DNA from: CAZQFV01 sp964613665
Lineage (GTDB): Bacteria; Chloroflexota; Chloroflexia; DTKN01
Direction of reading: 5' to 3'
DNA: 64,000 nt
NCBI GenBank assembly: GCA_964613665.1
Contig: CAZTIG010000003.1
Location: 1 to 64,000 of the forward strand
Positions 15,259-24,057 of this stretch are shown piece after piece (within the stretch, counting starts at the first letter, position 1; every line of letters starts with the position of its first letter). Position numbers and translations under genes: made by a program. The notes beneath the pieces are model-generated. The model was not told the DNA's origin. It searched no databases and saw nothing but the letters and a program-made list of their open reading frames with translations.

Positions 15259-16299
15259 TCAGGGCCGCCACGCCGGACACGTCTCATCACCCCGGTCGTC
15301 CCGCGTCAGGCGGCGCGGGCCGCTGCCGTCGGGGGCCATGAGGTAGATGTCGAAGCTGCCCGCCCGTTCGGAGACAAAGGCGATCCACAGGCCGTCCGGT
15401 GACCAGCGCGGGAAATAGTCCCGCGCCGGGTCCTCGGTCAGGCGCTGCTGCTCCGTCCCGTCGGCCCGCATGAGGTAGAGCTCCTGGTTGCCATCGCGCC
15501 GCGAGGTGAAGGCGATCCATCCACCGTCCGGCGACCAGGAAGGAAAGCCGTCGTTCCCCGGGCTGTCCGTGAGCTGACGCCGGCCGCTGCCGTCAGAGCT
15601 CATGACCCAGACATCCCAGGCGCCGCTGGGGCCGGAGGCATAGGCGATCTGCGTGCCGTCGGGCGACCAGGCCGGCTCCCAGTCTTGGACGTCGTTGTCG
15701 GTCAGCTGCTGCTTGCCACTGCCATCCGCATTCATGAGGCAGATCTCCGGGTCGCCTCCTCCCTGGCAGGCGTAGGCGATCTGTCTGCCGTCCGGCGACC
15801 AGGCCGGCTCCCAGTCGCTGCTCGAACCGGTCAGCGGCCACACCTCGCGGCCATCGGCGTAGGTCACCCGGATGCCTCCCGACCCACCACCACTGGACTG
15901 CGACCGGAAGTCAAAGGCGATCCGAGTGCCGTCGGGCGACCAACTCGGCCAGTCGACCCAGTTCTTGTTGGGGGTGATGCGCTGCCGGCCGCTGCCGTCG
16001 GCATTGACCAGGTTGAGCTCCCGCTTGCCGTCCAGATCCAGGACATAGGCCAGCACCCCGCCGCCGCTGCCGCTGAGTGTCGGCAGGGGCGTGCGGGTGG
16101 GGACGGCCGTGGGTGCAGCCGTGGCGGGCGGAGCTAGCGTACCGGTCGGAATGGGCGGCTGCGTGGGCACCGGGGTGGCGCTCGGGGGGAGCGCAGCCGT
16201 GGGCGTGGGCGCGCCAGCCGGCACGCCGGGGGCACAGGCGACCAGGCCAACGGCAACAAGGAGCAGGACACTTGGGAGCACCGGTCGGCATTTTCTCAT
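15259..16299 (-). CDS. Lipoprotein with PD40 (TolB-type) beta-propeller repeats
   Basis: 346 residues: a lipoprotein signal (lipobox VGLVACA, Cys ~22), a Pro/Thr/Ala linker to ~75, then six ~43-residue repeats with the core WSPDG..IAF/Y and LYLM.ADGSG..RLT, i.e. a six-bladed TolB/DPP-IV-like propeller. Such proteins are anchored outside the membrane and probably bind proteins or glycans; no enzymatic residues are visible. Two adjacent ATGs exist; the second (16299) has better spacing from AAGGAGG, the first would add one Met. Confidence 0.85.
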   Translation of the reverse strand: MRKCRPVLPSVLLLVAVGLVACAPGVPAGAPTPTAALPPSATPVPTQPPIPTGTLAPPATAAPTAVPTRTPLPTLSGSGGGVLAYVLDLDGKRELNLVNADGSGRQRITPNKNWVDWPSWSPDGTRIAFDFRSQSSGGGSGGIRVTYADGREVWPLTGSSSDWEPAWSPDGRQIAYACQGGGDPEICLMNADGSGKQQLTDNDVQDWEPAWSPDGTQIAYASGPSGAWDVWVMSSDGSGRRQLTDSPGNDGFPSWSPDGGWIAFTSRRDGNQELYLMRADGTEQQRLTEDPARDYFPRWSPDGLWIAFVSERAGSFDIYLMAPDGSGPRRLTRDDRGDETCPAWRP

Positions 16300-16349
16300 C
16301 ATGACCTCCTTGCGTACCCGGTACGGGGGAGGGGCTTCTCAGAGGACAG

Positions 16350-16393
16350 CACCTGGCCGCCTGCTGCCATCATACTGTCTTGGGCGGCAGGTG
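16350..16393 (-). terminator. Hairpin after the wecB remnant
   Basis: CACCTGGCCGCC (16350-16361) and GGCGGCAGGTG (16383-16393) pair with one bulged base. It follows the last gene of the polysaccharide locus and overlaps the next promoter. Confidence 0.45.
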
Positions 16394-16397
16394 TCAT
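16369..16397 (-). promoter_or_regulatory. Promoter for the PD40 lipoprotein gene
   Basis: Minus strand: ATGACA (16392-16397), 17 bp, TATGAT (16369-16374). Confidence 0.5.
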
Positions 16398-16470
16398 GTC
16401 CCCAAGGGGCTATTGAGCGTGGTGTCGTGAGCGCGGAACGCTCCCCTGCCCTGCGCCGCCCCCGTCGACC

Positions 16471-16842
16471 CTACGAGCCGACCCGCTCTCGCAGCATGGC
16501 CACGATCCGTTCGGCGGCATGGCCGTCCCACAGCTCCGGGACCTGCCCCGCCTTGCTCTCCCCAGCCAGGATACGGCGGGTCTCCGCCACGATGCGGGCG
16601 GGGTCGGACCCAACCAGGGTGTTCGTCCCTTCCAGGACGGTGATGGGCCGCTCGGTGTTCTCGCGCAGCGTCAGGCAGGGGATGTCCAACTCCTCGAAAA
16701 AGACCTGCGACATGCTGTCGTCATAGTGCTGGCCAGTGTGCAGCAACCGCTGCCGGATATCGGGATAGCGTCGCATCTCCTCCACCAGCGGGGCGATCTT
16801 CATGAGGTTGGGGCGTGCGCCGACAACATTGAGAACCTGCAT
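16471..16842 (-). pseudogene. UDP-GlcNAc 2-epimerase (WecB-like) with in-frame internal deletion
   Basis: 123 codons that join the first ~56 residues of a non-hydrolysing UDP-GlcNAc 2-epimerase (LNVVGARPNLMKIAPL...HTGQHYDDSMSQVFFEELDIP) directly to its last ~67 (CLTLRENTERP...GTNTLVGSDP...ELWDGHAAERIV). About 240 residues are missing, including the catalytic Asp/Glu/His positions, yet the frame, the GAGGT ribosome site and both ends are intact. The join falls where both parts would read (I/V)P, so microhomology deletion is likely; an assembly collapse is the alternative. A complete relative is at 32972-34018. It is the last gene of its unit. Confidence 0.8.
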
Positions 16843-16845
16843 GAG

Positions 16846-18123
16846 CTACCTCCCCATCCCTGGGCCTGGAGGGGGCGGGCTGCCCTGCAGCCCCTCCACC
16901 AGCTCCACCAGCTGCCGCGCCTGGGCCTGCCGCGAGTAGTGTGCCTCGACGAAACGCCGGCCGGCGGCCCCGTACTCCCGGCAGCGCTCGCGCTGCGCCG
17001 CCAGCGTGCGCACCGCCGCCGCCAGCGCCGCGGGGTCCTCCGGCTCGACAAAGACCCCTCCCGCGGCCCGCTCCATCACCCGGCGGGCCTCGCCGTCGAT
17101 GCTCAGGAGCACCGGGCAGCCGCAGGCCCAGGCGTCGAACATCTTGGAGGGCAGGGCGCTCTTGAACAGCTCCACCCGCCGCAGCGGCACCAGGGCCACG
17201 TCGGCGGCGGAGAGGTAGGCCGGCATGGCCTCGCGCGGCTGGGCCTCTCGCATGGTCACGTTCGCCAGCCCCAGCTCGTCCTTCTGCCGCAGGAGGTCGG
17301 CCTTGCAGGGGCCGTCGCCGACCAGAAGAAAGTGCACGTCCGGCCGGCCGGCCAGCTCGCGCGCCGTCTGCAGCACCGTCTCCAACCCCTGGGCCACGCC
17401 GTGGATGCCAGCGTAGAGAACGACGAAGCGCTCGCCCAGGCCCAACTCCCGCCGCAGCGCCCGGCCGGCCTCGGGCTGCGGCCGGAAGAGCTCGGTGTTG
17501 GCCCCATTGGGGATCAGCACCAGCTTCTCCGTCGGCAGGCCGCGCTGCAGCAGGCGGTCGCGGATGCCCTCGGTGACCACCACGATCCGACGCGCCCGCG
17601 CGTAGCAGCGCTCCTCCAGCCAGGTAGCCCAGCGGATGAAACGCGCGCTCTGGAGCTCGCCCAGCGCCACGGCCGACTCCGGCCAGAGGTCGCGCACCTC
17701 AAAGACGAGCGGGATGCGCCGCAGGTAGCTCAGGAAGAGGGCCGCCCCGCCGACAAAGAGCGGCGGCGACGTGGCGACCATGAGGTCGTAGCGCCCGCGG
17801 GCGCGCAGCAGGCCGGCCAGGGCGGCATCGAGCATGTAGGTGAGGTAGAAGGCCAGCCGCGTGCCCATCGTCTTGACCGGCGAGGTCTTGACCCAGACGC
17901 GGATCACGTCGATGCCGTCCAATGGCTCCCGCACCCAGAAGCGGCCGCGGTACTCCGGGCGGATGACCCCTTCGGGGTGGTTGGGCACCTCGGTCAGCAT
18001 GGTCACCCGGTGGCCGGCGCGCAGCAACCCCTGGGCCATCTCATAGGCCCGCGTCTGCGTCGCGCCCACCTCGGGGGGAAAGTACTGGCTGAGGTAGAGG
18101 ATGCGCATGGAGCGCACAGCCAT
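16846..18123 (-). CDS. GT4-family glycosyltransferase (WbuB-like)
   Basis: 425-residue GT-B enzyme. The N-terminal domain begins MRILYLSQYFPPEVGA.Q.RA.E and contains NHPEG; the C-terminal domain has LYAGIHGVAQGLETVL, and SKMFDAWACGCPVLLSIDGEA binds the nucleotide-sugar donor. The WbuB subgroup transfers GlcNAc/FucNAc-type sugars during O-antigen or capsule assembly. ATG 18123 is preceded by TAGGAGG. It is 3 bp upstream of the deleted wecB gene and has its own promoter at 18149-18177, so it can be expressed apart from the nonulosonate operon. Confidence 0.9.
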   Translation of the reverse strand: MAVRSMRILYLSQYFPPEVGATQTRAYEMAQGLLRAGHRVTMLTEVPNHPEGVIRPEYRGRFWVREPLDGIDVIRVWVKTSPVKTMGTRLAFYLTYMLDAALAGLLRARGRYDLMVATSPPLFVGGAALFLSYLRRIPLVFEVRDLWPESAVALGELQSARFIRWATWLEERCYARARRIVVVTEGIRDRLLQRGLPTEKLVLIPNGANTELFRPQPEAGRALRRELGLGERFVVLYAGIHGVAQGLETVLQTARELAGRPDVHFLLVGDGPCKADLLRQKDELGLANVTMREAQPREAMPAYLSAADVALVPLRRVELFKSALPSKMFDAWACGCPVLLSIDGEARRVMERAAGGVFVEPEDPAALAAAVRTLAAQRERCREYGAAGRRFVEAHYSRQAQARQLVELVEGLQGSPPPPGPGMGR

Positions 18124-18148
18124 CGTCTCCTCCTAACGGGCTGCCGCT

Positions 18149-18177
18149 ATTCTAGCATGGCCGACAGGAGAAAGCAA
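18149..18177 (-). promoter_or_regulatory. Promoter for the GT4 gene
   Basis: Minus strand: TTGCTT (18172-18177), 17 bp, TAGAAT (18149-18154). Confidence 0.6.
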
Positions 18178-18270
18178 CAGGGGCAGCGCTCTTCCGCGAC
18201 GGCAGCCATGAGTCAATCGAGGCAGGACACCCGGCGGGTCGTGGCGGGGTGCCCCGTGGTCCCCCAGCGC

Positions 18271-18489
18271 CTACCGGTCGCGCAGGGCCAGCCTATCGAT
18301 CGTGTTCCCCAGCACGATGATGCAGTCATGCCCGCTGAAAGGCGCTCCCGACCACGATGCCGCCGTGAGCGTCAGCATGTACTGCTCCCCAGGCGGCACC
18401 CTTTCCACAGGACTGGAAGCAGATGCCGGTACGACGGTCTGCGCATGGGGTCCCTCCCGTTGTCGATCTCCCCGGCCTGTCACAACCAC
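18271..18489 (-). CDS. Small ORF of unknown nature in a 400-bp gap
   Basis: The 18124-18523 gap between the GT4 gene and the flippase gene holds this 72-codon ORF (GTG start). Its second half (VPPGEQYMLTLTAASWSG and CIIVLGNTIDRLALR) looks like the end of a beta-sandwich protein, while the first half looks like random GC-rich sequence. A plausible promoter (18500-18527) stands directly upstream. It could be a small gene, a decayed tail of a larger one, or chance. I do not recognise it. Confidence 0.3.
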   Translation of the reverse strand: MVVTGRGDRQREGPHAQTVVPASASSPVERVPPGEQYMLTLTAASWSGAPFSGHDCIIVLGNTIDRLALRDR

Positions 18490-18499
18490 CTACCTCATG

Positions 18500-18527
18500 A
18501 TCATACACATCCCTCTCTATATGTCAA
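18500..18527 (-). promoter_or_regulatory. Possible promoter at the end of the flippase gene
   Basis: Minus strand: TTGACA (18522-18527), 16 bp, TATGAT (18500-18505), in an AT-richer patch overlapping the flippase stop codon. Confidence 0.45.
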
Positions 18528-20020
18528 TCACTGCACCCGCGAGACCGCCTCTTCCGCCCCAGCCGCTGCCTCAGCCCCGCCACCACGGCGCGCATCCCCT
18601 CCCTCTCGCGCGGGGTGAAGAAACGCACGGCAAAGAGCAGCGCCGGGAAGAGCGCTACCAGGACGAGCTTGAGCGGGACATCCAGGTACGGGCTGGGGAG
18701 CTGGACAAAGTGTCCCGGCAGGTAGCACAGACCTGCCAGCAGCAGCAGCACCCCCAGGCGGCGATACTCGAACGGCACCGGGTACACCCGCTTCGACTCC
18801 CAGAAGACGAGGAGAAGGAGCAGCACGTAGCCGATGACGGTGTTCCAGGCGGCGGCCATCATCCCGAAGCGCTCCAGCGTGAGCAGGTTGAGCCCGATGT
18901 TGACCCCGGCCGAGAGCGCCGTGTAAAGGGACAGCCACGCCGTCCTCTTGGCATAGAAGAGCTGGTTACCCAGCAGGTAGTAGAAGCCGTGGGCCAGGAA
19001 GGCCAGAACGACGACCTGGACGACGCGATAGGCCTCCTCGTACTCGGGCGTGGCGAATAGCTGTACGATGTCGCGGGCCAGCAGCGCGACGGCCAGGGCC
19101 AGCGTTAGCATGCCGATCGTCAGGTAGGTCGTCAGGCGGGCAAAGGTCCGCGGAGCATCGTGCTCGGTCGCCGCAGTGCGCATGAAGAATGGCGACCAGG
19201 CCAGGTTGACCGAGGTGATGATCATGTCCAGCACCTGGCCGACCCGGTAGCCCAGTCCGTACACGCCCACCACAGCGAGCGGCAGGTAGCGCTCCATGAC
19301 GACGCGGTCGGACATCTGCAGGGCCCAGCCCGAGAGCTGGTGGACGATGAGCGGCAGGCCGAACGCGAGCGAGGCGGCCAGCTTCTTCCAGTGTAGGGCC
19401 GGCCGCAGGTTGCGCAGGGCCACCCAGGTATAGGGGACCACCATGGCGATGCCGGCGTAGAGCTGGCCGCGCAGTGCTCCGGCAGCCCCCTCCTGCCGGC
19501 CGATCACGAAGAAGACAACCGCGGCACCACTGAGGACGAAGCGGCCCACCGTGAAGAGGCTGTAGAGGATGGGCTGTTCGCGGACCCGAAAGAGCACCAG
19601 CGGGATCACCGAGGCCACCGTGACAAAGGCCAGCCACAGTGCCAGTTGACCGTATGGGCGATAGGCAATGCCGCGGAAGGCCAGGGCAAAGAGAGCATCT
19701 CCCTGCCACTCCAGCAACAGCGTCAGAGCCAGCGAACCCAGGGTCAGGAAGATCCAGATCGTGCCGTAGTAGGCGCGGCGCTCCCGCTCGTCGTCCAGGT
19801 AGTCGTAGTGAAAGCGCGTCACCGCGCCGGCCATGCCGAACTGCAGGACATAGCCCAGGATCGTGTTCAGCGTGGTCACGACGGTGAGGATGCCGTACTC
19901 GGAGCTCGACATGTAGTGACCGTACACCGGCAGCAGCAGGAAGTTGATCCCCTGGGCCAGCAGGTTTCCGATCCCGTAGATGGCGGACTGCCCGGCCAGC
20001 GACTTGAGGCGTGCCAGCAT
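18524..20020 (-). CDS. Polysaccharide flippase (Wzx/MOP family)
   Basis: 498 residues with about 12-14 predicted membrane helices. The N terminus (LAGQSAIYGIGNLLAQGINFLLLPVYGHYMSSSEYG) is the classic start of RfbX/Wzx proteins, which move lipid-linked repeat units across the membrane. ATG 20020 overlaps the stop of the upstream transferase gene as TGATG, so translation is coupled. The upstream in-frame extension is rejected because it lies inside that gene. It is the last gene of the nonulosonate operon, and implies a Wzx/Wzy-type assembly route; no Wzy polymerase is visible here. Confidence 0.92.
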   Translation of the reverse strand: MLARLKSLAGQSAIYGIGNLLAQGINFLLLPVYGHYMSSSEYGILTVVTTLNTILGYVLQFGMAGAVTRFHYDYLDDERERRAYYGTIWIFLTLGSLALTLLLEWQGDALFALAFRGIAYRPYGQLALWLAFVTVASVIPLVLFRVREQPILYSLFTVGRFVLSGAAVVFFVIGRQEGAAGALRGQLYAGIAMVVPYTWVALRNLRPALHWKKLAASLAFGLPLIVHQLSGWALQMSDRVVMERYLPLAVVGVYGLGYRVGQVLDMIITSVNLAWSPFFMRTAATEHDAPRTFARLTTYLTIGMLTLALAVALLARDIVQLFATPEYEEAYRVVQVVVLAFLAHGFYYLLGNQLFYAKRTAWLSLYTALSAGVNIGLNLLTLERFGMMAAAWNTVIGYVLLLLLVFWESKRVYPVPFEYRRLGVLLLLAGLCYLPGHFVQLPSPYLDVPLKLVLVALFPALLFAVRFFTPREREGMRAVVAGLRQRLGRKRRSRGCSD

Positions 20021-21894
20021 CAGCGGCCCTCCAGCACGCGCTCGACCAGCCCGACGACCCGCTCCACCGCAGAGCCGTCGTGCTGGCACCAGTCCTGGGC
20101 GAAGCGCCGCTGCTCCTGCACCAAAGCCTCTCGCCGCCCCGGTTCCTCCAGGATGCGCCAGGCCGTCTCGCCGAGCTGCTCGGGCGCCACGGGCAAGTAG
20201 GCTCCGGCCTGGGCGTAGCCGACCGGGTCGGGCACTGAGGCCCACGCCAGCCCCAGGTTGGGCTTGCCCAGCACGGCAGCCTCGATCAGGGTGGTAGAGA
20301 CGAAGCTCACGTGCAAGTCACAGGCCATCAGCAGCGAGTAAAAGTCGGGATCGTCCTCCACGACGCGCACGTTGCTCAGCGCACGCCCGGCGATGGCCCG
20401 CTCCCAGATGGCACGCGTTCTCTCGGCCGGATGCAGCTTGACGATCCAGCAGAGGCCGGCTGTGGGCACGCGCCGCAGGCTGTCGAGGATCTGCGGGTAG
20501 AGATCGCCCACGATCCGGTTCGACGTGTACAGGACCACCCGTGCCTCCTGCGGGATCTGCAGTCGCTCCAGCGTCTCCTGCCGGGGTGGCAGCTCGCGCC
20601 GCAGGGCATCGAGGCGCGGAAACCCGCAGACGGCGACCTGCTCTTCCCGATAGGTGCCGGCGTCGAGCAGCACCCGCCGGGCCTGGTCGCCCCAGACGGC
20701 CATCCGGTCGCACCACGGCACGCGCGCCTGCGCCCGCACCGCCTCCGGTACGACGTACCCGCGGTGATTGGCCGTGATCACGCCGTGCTGCTGCTCGATG
20801 GTCGGGATGCCCCGTGAGCGCGCAGCGATGATCAGCGGCGCAGCCGACTGCGTATAGGAGCAGTTGATGTAGAGCAGGCGCGGCCGGCACGCCTCCAGCA
20901 CCTGCCGCCACAACGCCACCAGCGCCTCGCTGAAGGGCACCTGGAATAGGACGGCCCGCCGGACGAGCGGCAGGACCACCGGCGACAGGTCGTATCCGCG
21001 GTAGCGCAGCGCGGCCTCCAGCGCCGGCTGGAGCTGGGACCAGCGGGCCTGTCGACGGTGCGTGGCCCGGCGGTCCAGCCGCAACAGCCCCACGCGCAGA
21101 TAGGCCAGCAGGAACAATAGGTCGTAGGGCAGGAAAAGCCCCCGCGCCCGCAGCTTCTCCCACGACACCCCCCTGCCGTGCTCCACGACGGCGGTGCGCA
21201 GGCCGCGCTCCCGCAGGGCCTGGGCGACCTCGCCCAGGTAGACATCGCGCAGCGCCTGCCGGCCGCCCACTCGCCCGGCGCGCAGCAGGGCGGTGGAGGA
21301 GAGGAACCAGACGTGCGGGCGACGGACCCAGGCATAGAGGAGGAACAGGACTCCCAGGAGGACACGGACGGCGTGCAGCGCGAGCGCCGCCAGCCGCCGC
21401 GCCGGCCGCCGCGCCGCCGCGGCCGGCACCTCGAGCCGCTCCACGGCTGCCCCCGGAAAGAGCTGCGGAAGGAGCGCGTCGAGCGCGTCGCTGTGGCCGT
21501 ACAGGACGATCCGCTGCGGGGCATGCTCCCGCAGCGCGTGCAGCAGGTCGATCCAGGCAAAGGCGCTGCCCAGGTCGGAGAGCCCCGGCGTAAAGTGTGT
21601 AGCATTCAGCGTCCACCACAGGCCGTGGCCGTCGACGGCCAGCAGCTCCTGCAGGCCGGTCTGTACGGTGAGCCGCTCGAGCCAATCGGTCGTCACTGCC
21701 CAGTAGTCTGGTGCGCCGTGCAGCTCAACGGTGACGTCGCGGCAGCTCCGGTCGGCCTGGGCCAGGTAGACCAGCGGGGGAAAGCTGCGCAGGTCGGCGA
21801 TGTGGTCCCCGGCAGCGGCCAGGCCGGCTTCGGCCAGGGCGACCGGCGACTGCCTGCTGCCGGAGGTGAGCACATGCAGAGTGGACGCCGTCAT
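20020..21894 (-). CDS. Large GT-B-type glycosyl- or glycerophospho-transferase
   Basis: 624 residues. The last ~250 residues resemble the CDP-glycerol glycerophosphotransferase/capsule transferase fold: IEQQHGVITANHRGY, then IVKLHPAE, then VSFVSTTLIEAAVLGKPNL, the donor-site pattern. The N-terminal ~300 residues are not recognised; they contain a hydrophobic segment (LHAVRVLLGVLFLLYAWV) that may anchor the protein. ATG 21894 overlaps the LegC stop as ATGA. Its place after the sugar-activation genes and before the flippase suggests that it adds the nonulosonate or a neighbouring residue to the lipid-linked unit. That role is inference. Confidence 0.7.
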   Translation of the reverse strand: MTASTLHVLTSGSRQSPVALAEAGLAAAGDHIADLRSFPPLVYLAQADRSCRDVTVELHGAPDYWAVTTDWLERLTVQTGLQELLAVDGHGLWWTLNATHFTPGLSDLGSAFAWIDLLHALREHAPQRIVLYGHSDALDALLPQLFPGAAVERLEVPAAAARRPARRLAALALHAVRVLLGVLFLLYAWVRRPHVWFLSSTALLRAGRVGGRQALRDVYLGEVAQALRERGLRTAVVEHGRGVSWEKLRARGLFLPYDLLFLLAYLRVGLLRLDRRATHRRQARWSQLQPALEAALRYRGYDLSPVVLPLVRRAVLFQVPFSEALVALWRQVLEACRPRLLYINCSYTQSAAPLIIAARSRGIPTIEQQHGVITANHRGYVVPEAVRAQARVPWCDRMAVWGDQARRVLLDAGTYREEQVAVCGFPRLDALRRELPPRQETLERLQIPQEARVVLYTSNRIVGDLYPQILDSLRRVPTAGLCWIVKLHPAERTRAIWERAIAGRALSNVRVVEDDPDFYSLLMACDLHVSFVSTTLIEAAVLGKPNLGLAWASVPDPVGYAQAGAYLPVAPEQLGETAWRILEEPGRREALVQEQRRFAQDWCQHDGSAVERVVGLVERVLEGR

Positions 21895-23048
21895 GGTCGT
21901 ACCCGGCCCAACCGCCGGATCTCGGCGATCACCCGCGCCTGCTGCTCGGGCGTCAGCCCGACCGAGCAGGGCAGGCTGAGCGCCTGGCGGTTGAGGCCGT
22001 CGGCCACATCCCCACCCACGACCGGGCTCCCGGCCAGGGCGCGGCTGCGGTGCAGCGGTTGCCACAGGGGGCGGGTCTGGATGCCGGCCGCGGCCAGCGC
22101 GCGCAGCAGGGCCCGGCTATCCAGCCCGTACTGCGCCTCGTCCACCAGGATGGTGTACAGCCAGAAGGTGCTCTGCGCCCAGTCAGCCTCGCGGGGCGGC
22201 GTGATTCCCGGTACTTCGGCCAGCGCCTCGGTATAGGCCGCGGCGATGCGGCGCTTGGCCGCCAGGTAGTCGGCAAGCTGCTCGAGCTGGGCGCAGCCGA
22301 GCGCCGCCAAGATGTTCACCAGACGGTAGTTGTAGCCGACCTCGTGGTGGACATACTCCAGGGCATCGTCCTTGGCCTGGGTAGTGAGATAGCGGCAGCG
22401 CCGGGCCAGGGTCTCGTCGGCGGTGACGATCATCCCCCCGCCGCCGGTGGTGATGATCTTGTTGCCGTTGAAGCTGAGACAGGCCATATCCCCCAGGCAC
22501 CCGACCATCCGGCCCCGGTAGCGTGCCCCCAGGCTCTCCGTAGCATCCTCGATGACCGCCAGCTCGTAACGGCGGGCCACCTCCAGCAGCGGATCCATGT
22601 CCACCGGGTGCCCCAGGATGTGCACCGGCAGGACGGCCCGCACGCGCCGGCCGGTCGCCCGATTGCGGAGCGCCCCTCCGCGCCACTGGCAACCCTGATT
22701 CAGAAAAGCCGCCACCCGGCCCACGTCCATCTGCCAGAAGTCCGGCTCGACATCGATGAGCACGGGCCAAGCGCCGCCATAGCGCACCGCGTTGGCCGGC
22801 GCGATGAAGGTCAGGGCCGAGACGAGCACCTCGTCCTCGGGGCGGACGCCGGCTGCCAGCAGAGCCACGTGCAGCGCGGCCGTGCCGTTGACGGTGGCCA
22901 CGGCGTGCGGCAGGCCCAGGTAGGCGGCCATCTCGCGCTCGAAGCGATCCACAAAAGGGCCGGCCGAGGAGACCCAGTTGGTGTCCAGACACTCGCGGAC
23001 GTAGCACCACTCGTTCCCGCGCAGCTCCGGGACACACAGGGGAACCAT
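21891..23048 (-). CDS. legC: LegC-family PLP aminotransferase
   Basis: 385-residue DegT/DnrJ/EryC1-type aminotransferase. The start VPLCVPELRGNEWCYVRECLDTNWVSSAG is the signature of the LegC group, which aminates a UDP-4-keto-6-deoxy-GlcNAc. The PLP lysine is in CLSFNGNKIITTGGGGM and the cofactor Asp in LAVIEDATESLGA. ATG 23048 gives the family-typical N terminus. A TTG at 23108 with a very good GGAGGAG site is an alternative, and would overlap legB by ~35 bp. The gene lies directly after legB in the legionaminic-acid-type operon. Confidence 0.88.
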   Translation of the reverse strand: MVPLCVPELRGNEWCYVRECLDTNWVSSAGPFVDRFEREMAAYLGLPHAVATVNGTAALHVALLAAGVRPEDEVLVSALTFIAPANAVRYGGAWPVLIDVEPDFWQMDVGRVAAFLNQGCQWRGGALRNRATGRRVRAVLPVHILGHPVDMDPLLEVARRYELAVIEDATESLGARYRGRMVGCLGDMACLSFNGNKIITTGGGGMIVTADETLARRCRYLTTQAKDDALEYVHHEVGYNYRLVNILAALGCAQLEQLADYLAAKRRIAAAYTEALAEVPGITPPREADWAQSTFWLYTILVDEAQYGLDSRALLRALAAAGIQTRPLWQPLHRSRALAGSPVVGGDVADGLNRQALSLPCSVGLTPEQQARVIAEIRRLGRVRP

Positions 23049-23073
23049 CCCCGCCGCGAGCGGCGCGCCGGGC

Positions 23074-24057
23074 TCAGACGGCGTAGCTTTCGGGTCGGTA
23101 GCGCTCAAGGTTCTCCTCCACCCAGACAATGGTCTGGAGCAGCCCATCTTCCAGGGAGACGCGCGGTTCCCATCCGGTGAGGGTGCGCGCCCGCTGGTTG
23201 TCGGCGCAGAGCCGCTCCACCTCGCTGCGCTCGGGCCGCACGCGCTCCGCCTCGCTGACGATCGGCCTGTCCTGGCCCAGGAGCTGCAGGACGAGGCGGG
23301 CCAGGTCGCCGATCGAGATCTCTCGGCCGGACCCCACGTTGATCACCTGGCCGACGGCCTCCCGGCTGGCGGCGACGCTCAGGAACCCGGCCACCGTGTC
23401 GGCGATGAAGTTGAGGTCGCGGGTCGGCCCCAGACTGCCCAGGCGAATGGCCGGCTGGGTCAGCGCCTGGGTGATGATCGTGGGGACGACGGCGCGAGCC
23501 GACTGGCGGGGCCCGTAGGTGTTGAACGGGCGGATCGTAGCGACGGGCAAGGCAAAGGAGCAGAAGAAGGCCTCGGCCATCTTGTCGGCGGCGATCTTGC
23601 TGGCCGAATAGGGAGACTGGCCCTGTAAGGGGTGCTCCTCGTCGATCGGCACGTAGCGCGCGGAGCCGTAAACCTCGCTGGTGGAAGTGTGGACGATACG
23701 CTCGACCCCCAGATCGCGGCCGGCCTGGAGGACGTTCAGTGTCCCCTCCACGTTGGCGCGCAGGTAGGATGCCGGGGCGTGATAGGAGTAGGGGATGGCG
23801 ATGAGCGCGGCCAGGTGGAAGACGACCTCCACCCCGGCCATGGCCTGACGCACGCTGTCGCGGTCGGTGATATCCCCGGCCACCACCTCCATCTCGGCGC
23901 GCTGTGGGGATGAATCGAGCCAGCCCCAGGTGCCCAGAGCGTTATAGTGCACCATAGCCCGGACGCGGGCCCCCTCCTGCACCAGCCGCTCGGCCAGGTG
24001 GCTGCCGATGAAGCCACCGGCCCCGGTAACCAGGACGCGCTTCCTCTGCCAGTTCAA
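23074..24057 (-). CDS. legB: LegB-family NAD-dependent 4,6-dehydratase
   Basis: 327-residue extended SDR. TGAGGFIGSHL binds NAD; the catalytic set is TSTSEVYG and YSASK (Tyr/Lys). It belongs to the LegB type that turns UDP-GlcNAc (or GDP-GlcNAc) into the 4-keto-6-deoxy sugar, the first committed step of legionaminic acid synthesis; the (P)YSYHAPASYLRANVEGTLN stretch is typical. It starts at TTG 24057, which overlaps the upstream stop as TTGA and has GGGAGG upstream. legC follows. Confidence 0.9.
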   Translation of the reverse strand: MNWQRKRVLVTGAGGFIGSHLAERLVQEGARVRAMVHYNALGTWGWLDSSPQRAEMEVVAGDITDRDSVRQAMAGVEVVFHLAALIAIPYSYHAPASYLRANVEGTLNVLQAGRDLGVERIVHTSTSEVYGSARYVPIDEEHPLQGQSPYSASKIAADKMAEAFFCSFALPVATIRPFNTYGPRQSARAVVPTIITQALTQPAIRLGSLGPTRDLNFIADTVAGFLSVAASREAVGQVINVGSGREISIGDLARLVLQLLGQDRPIVSEAERVRPERSEVERLCADNQRARTLTGWEPRVSLEDGLLQTIVWVEENLERYRPESYAV

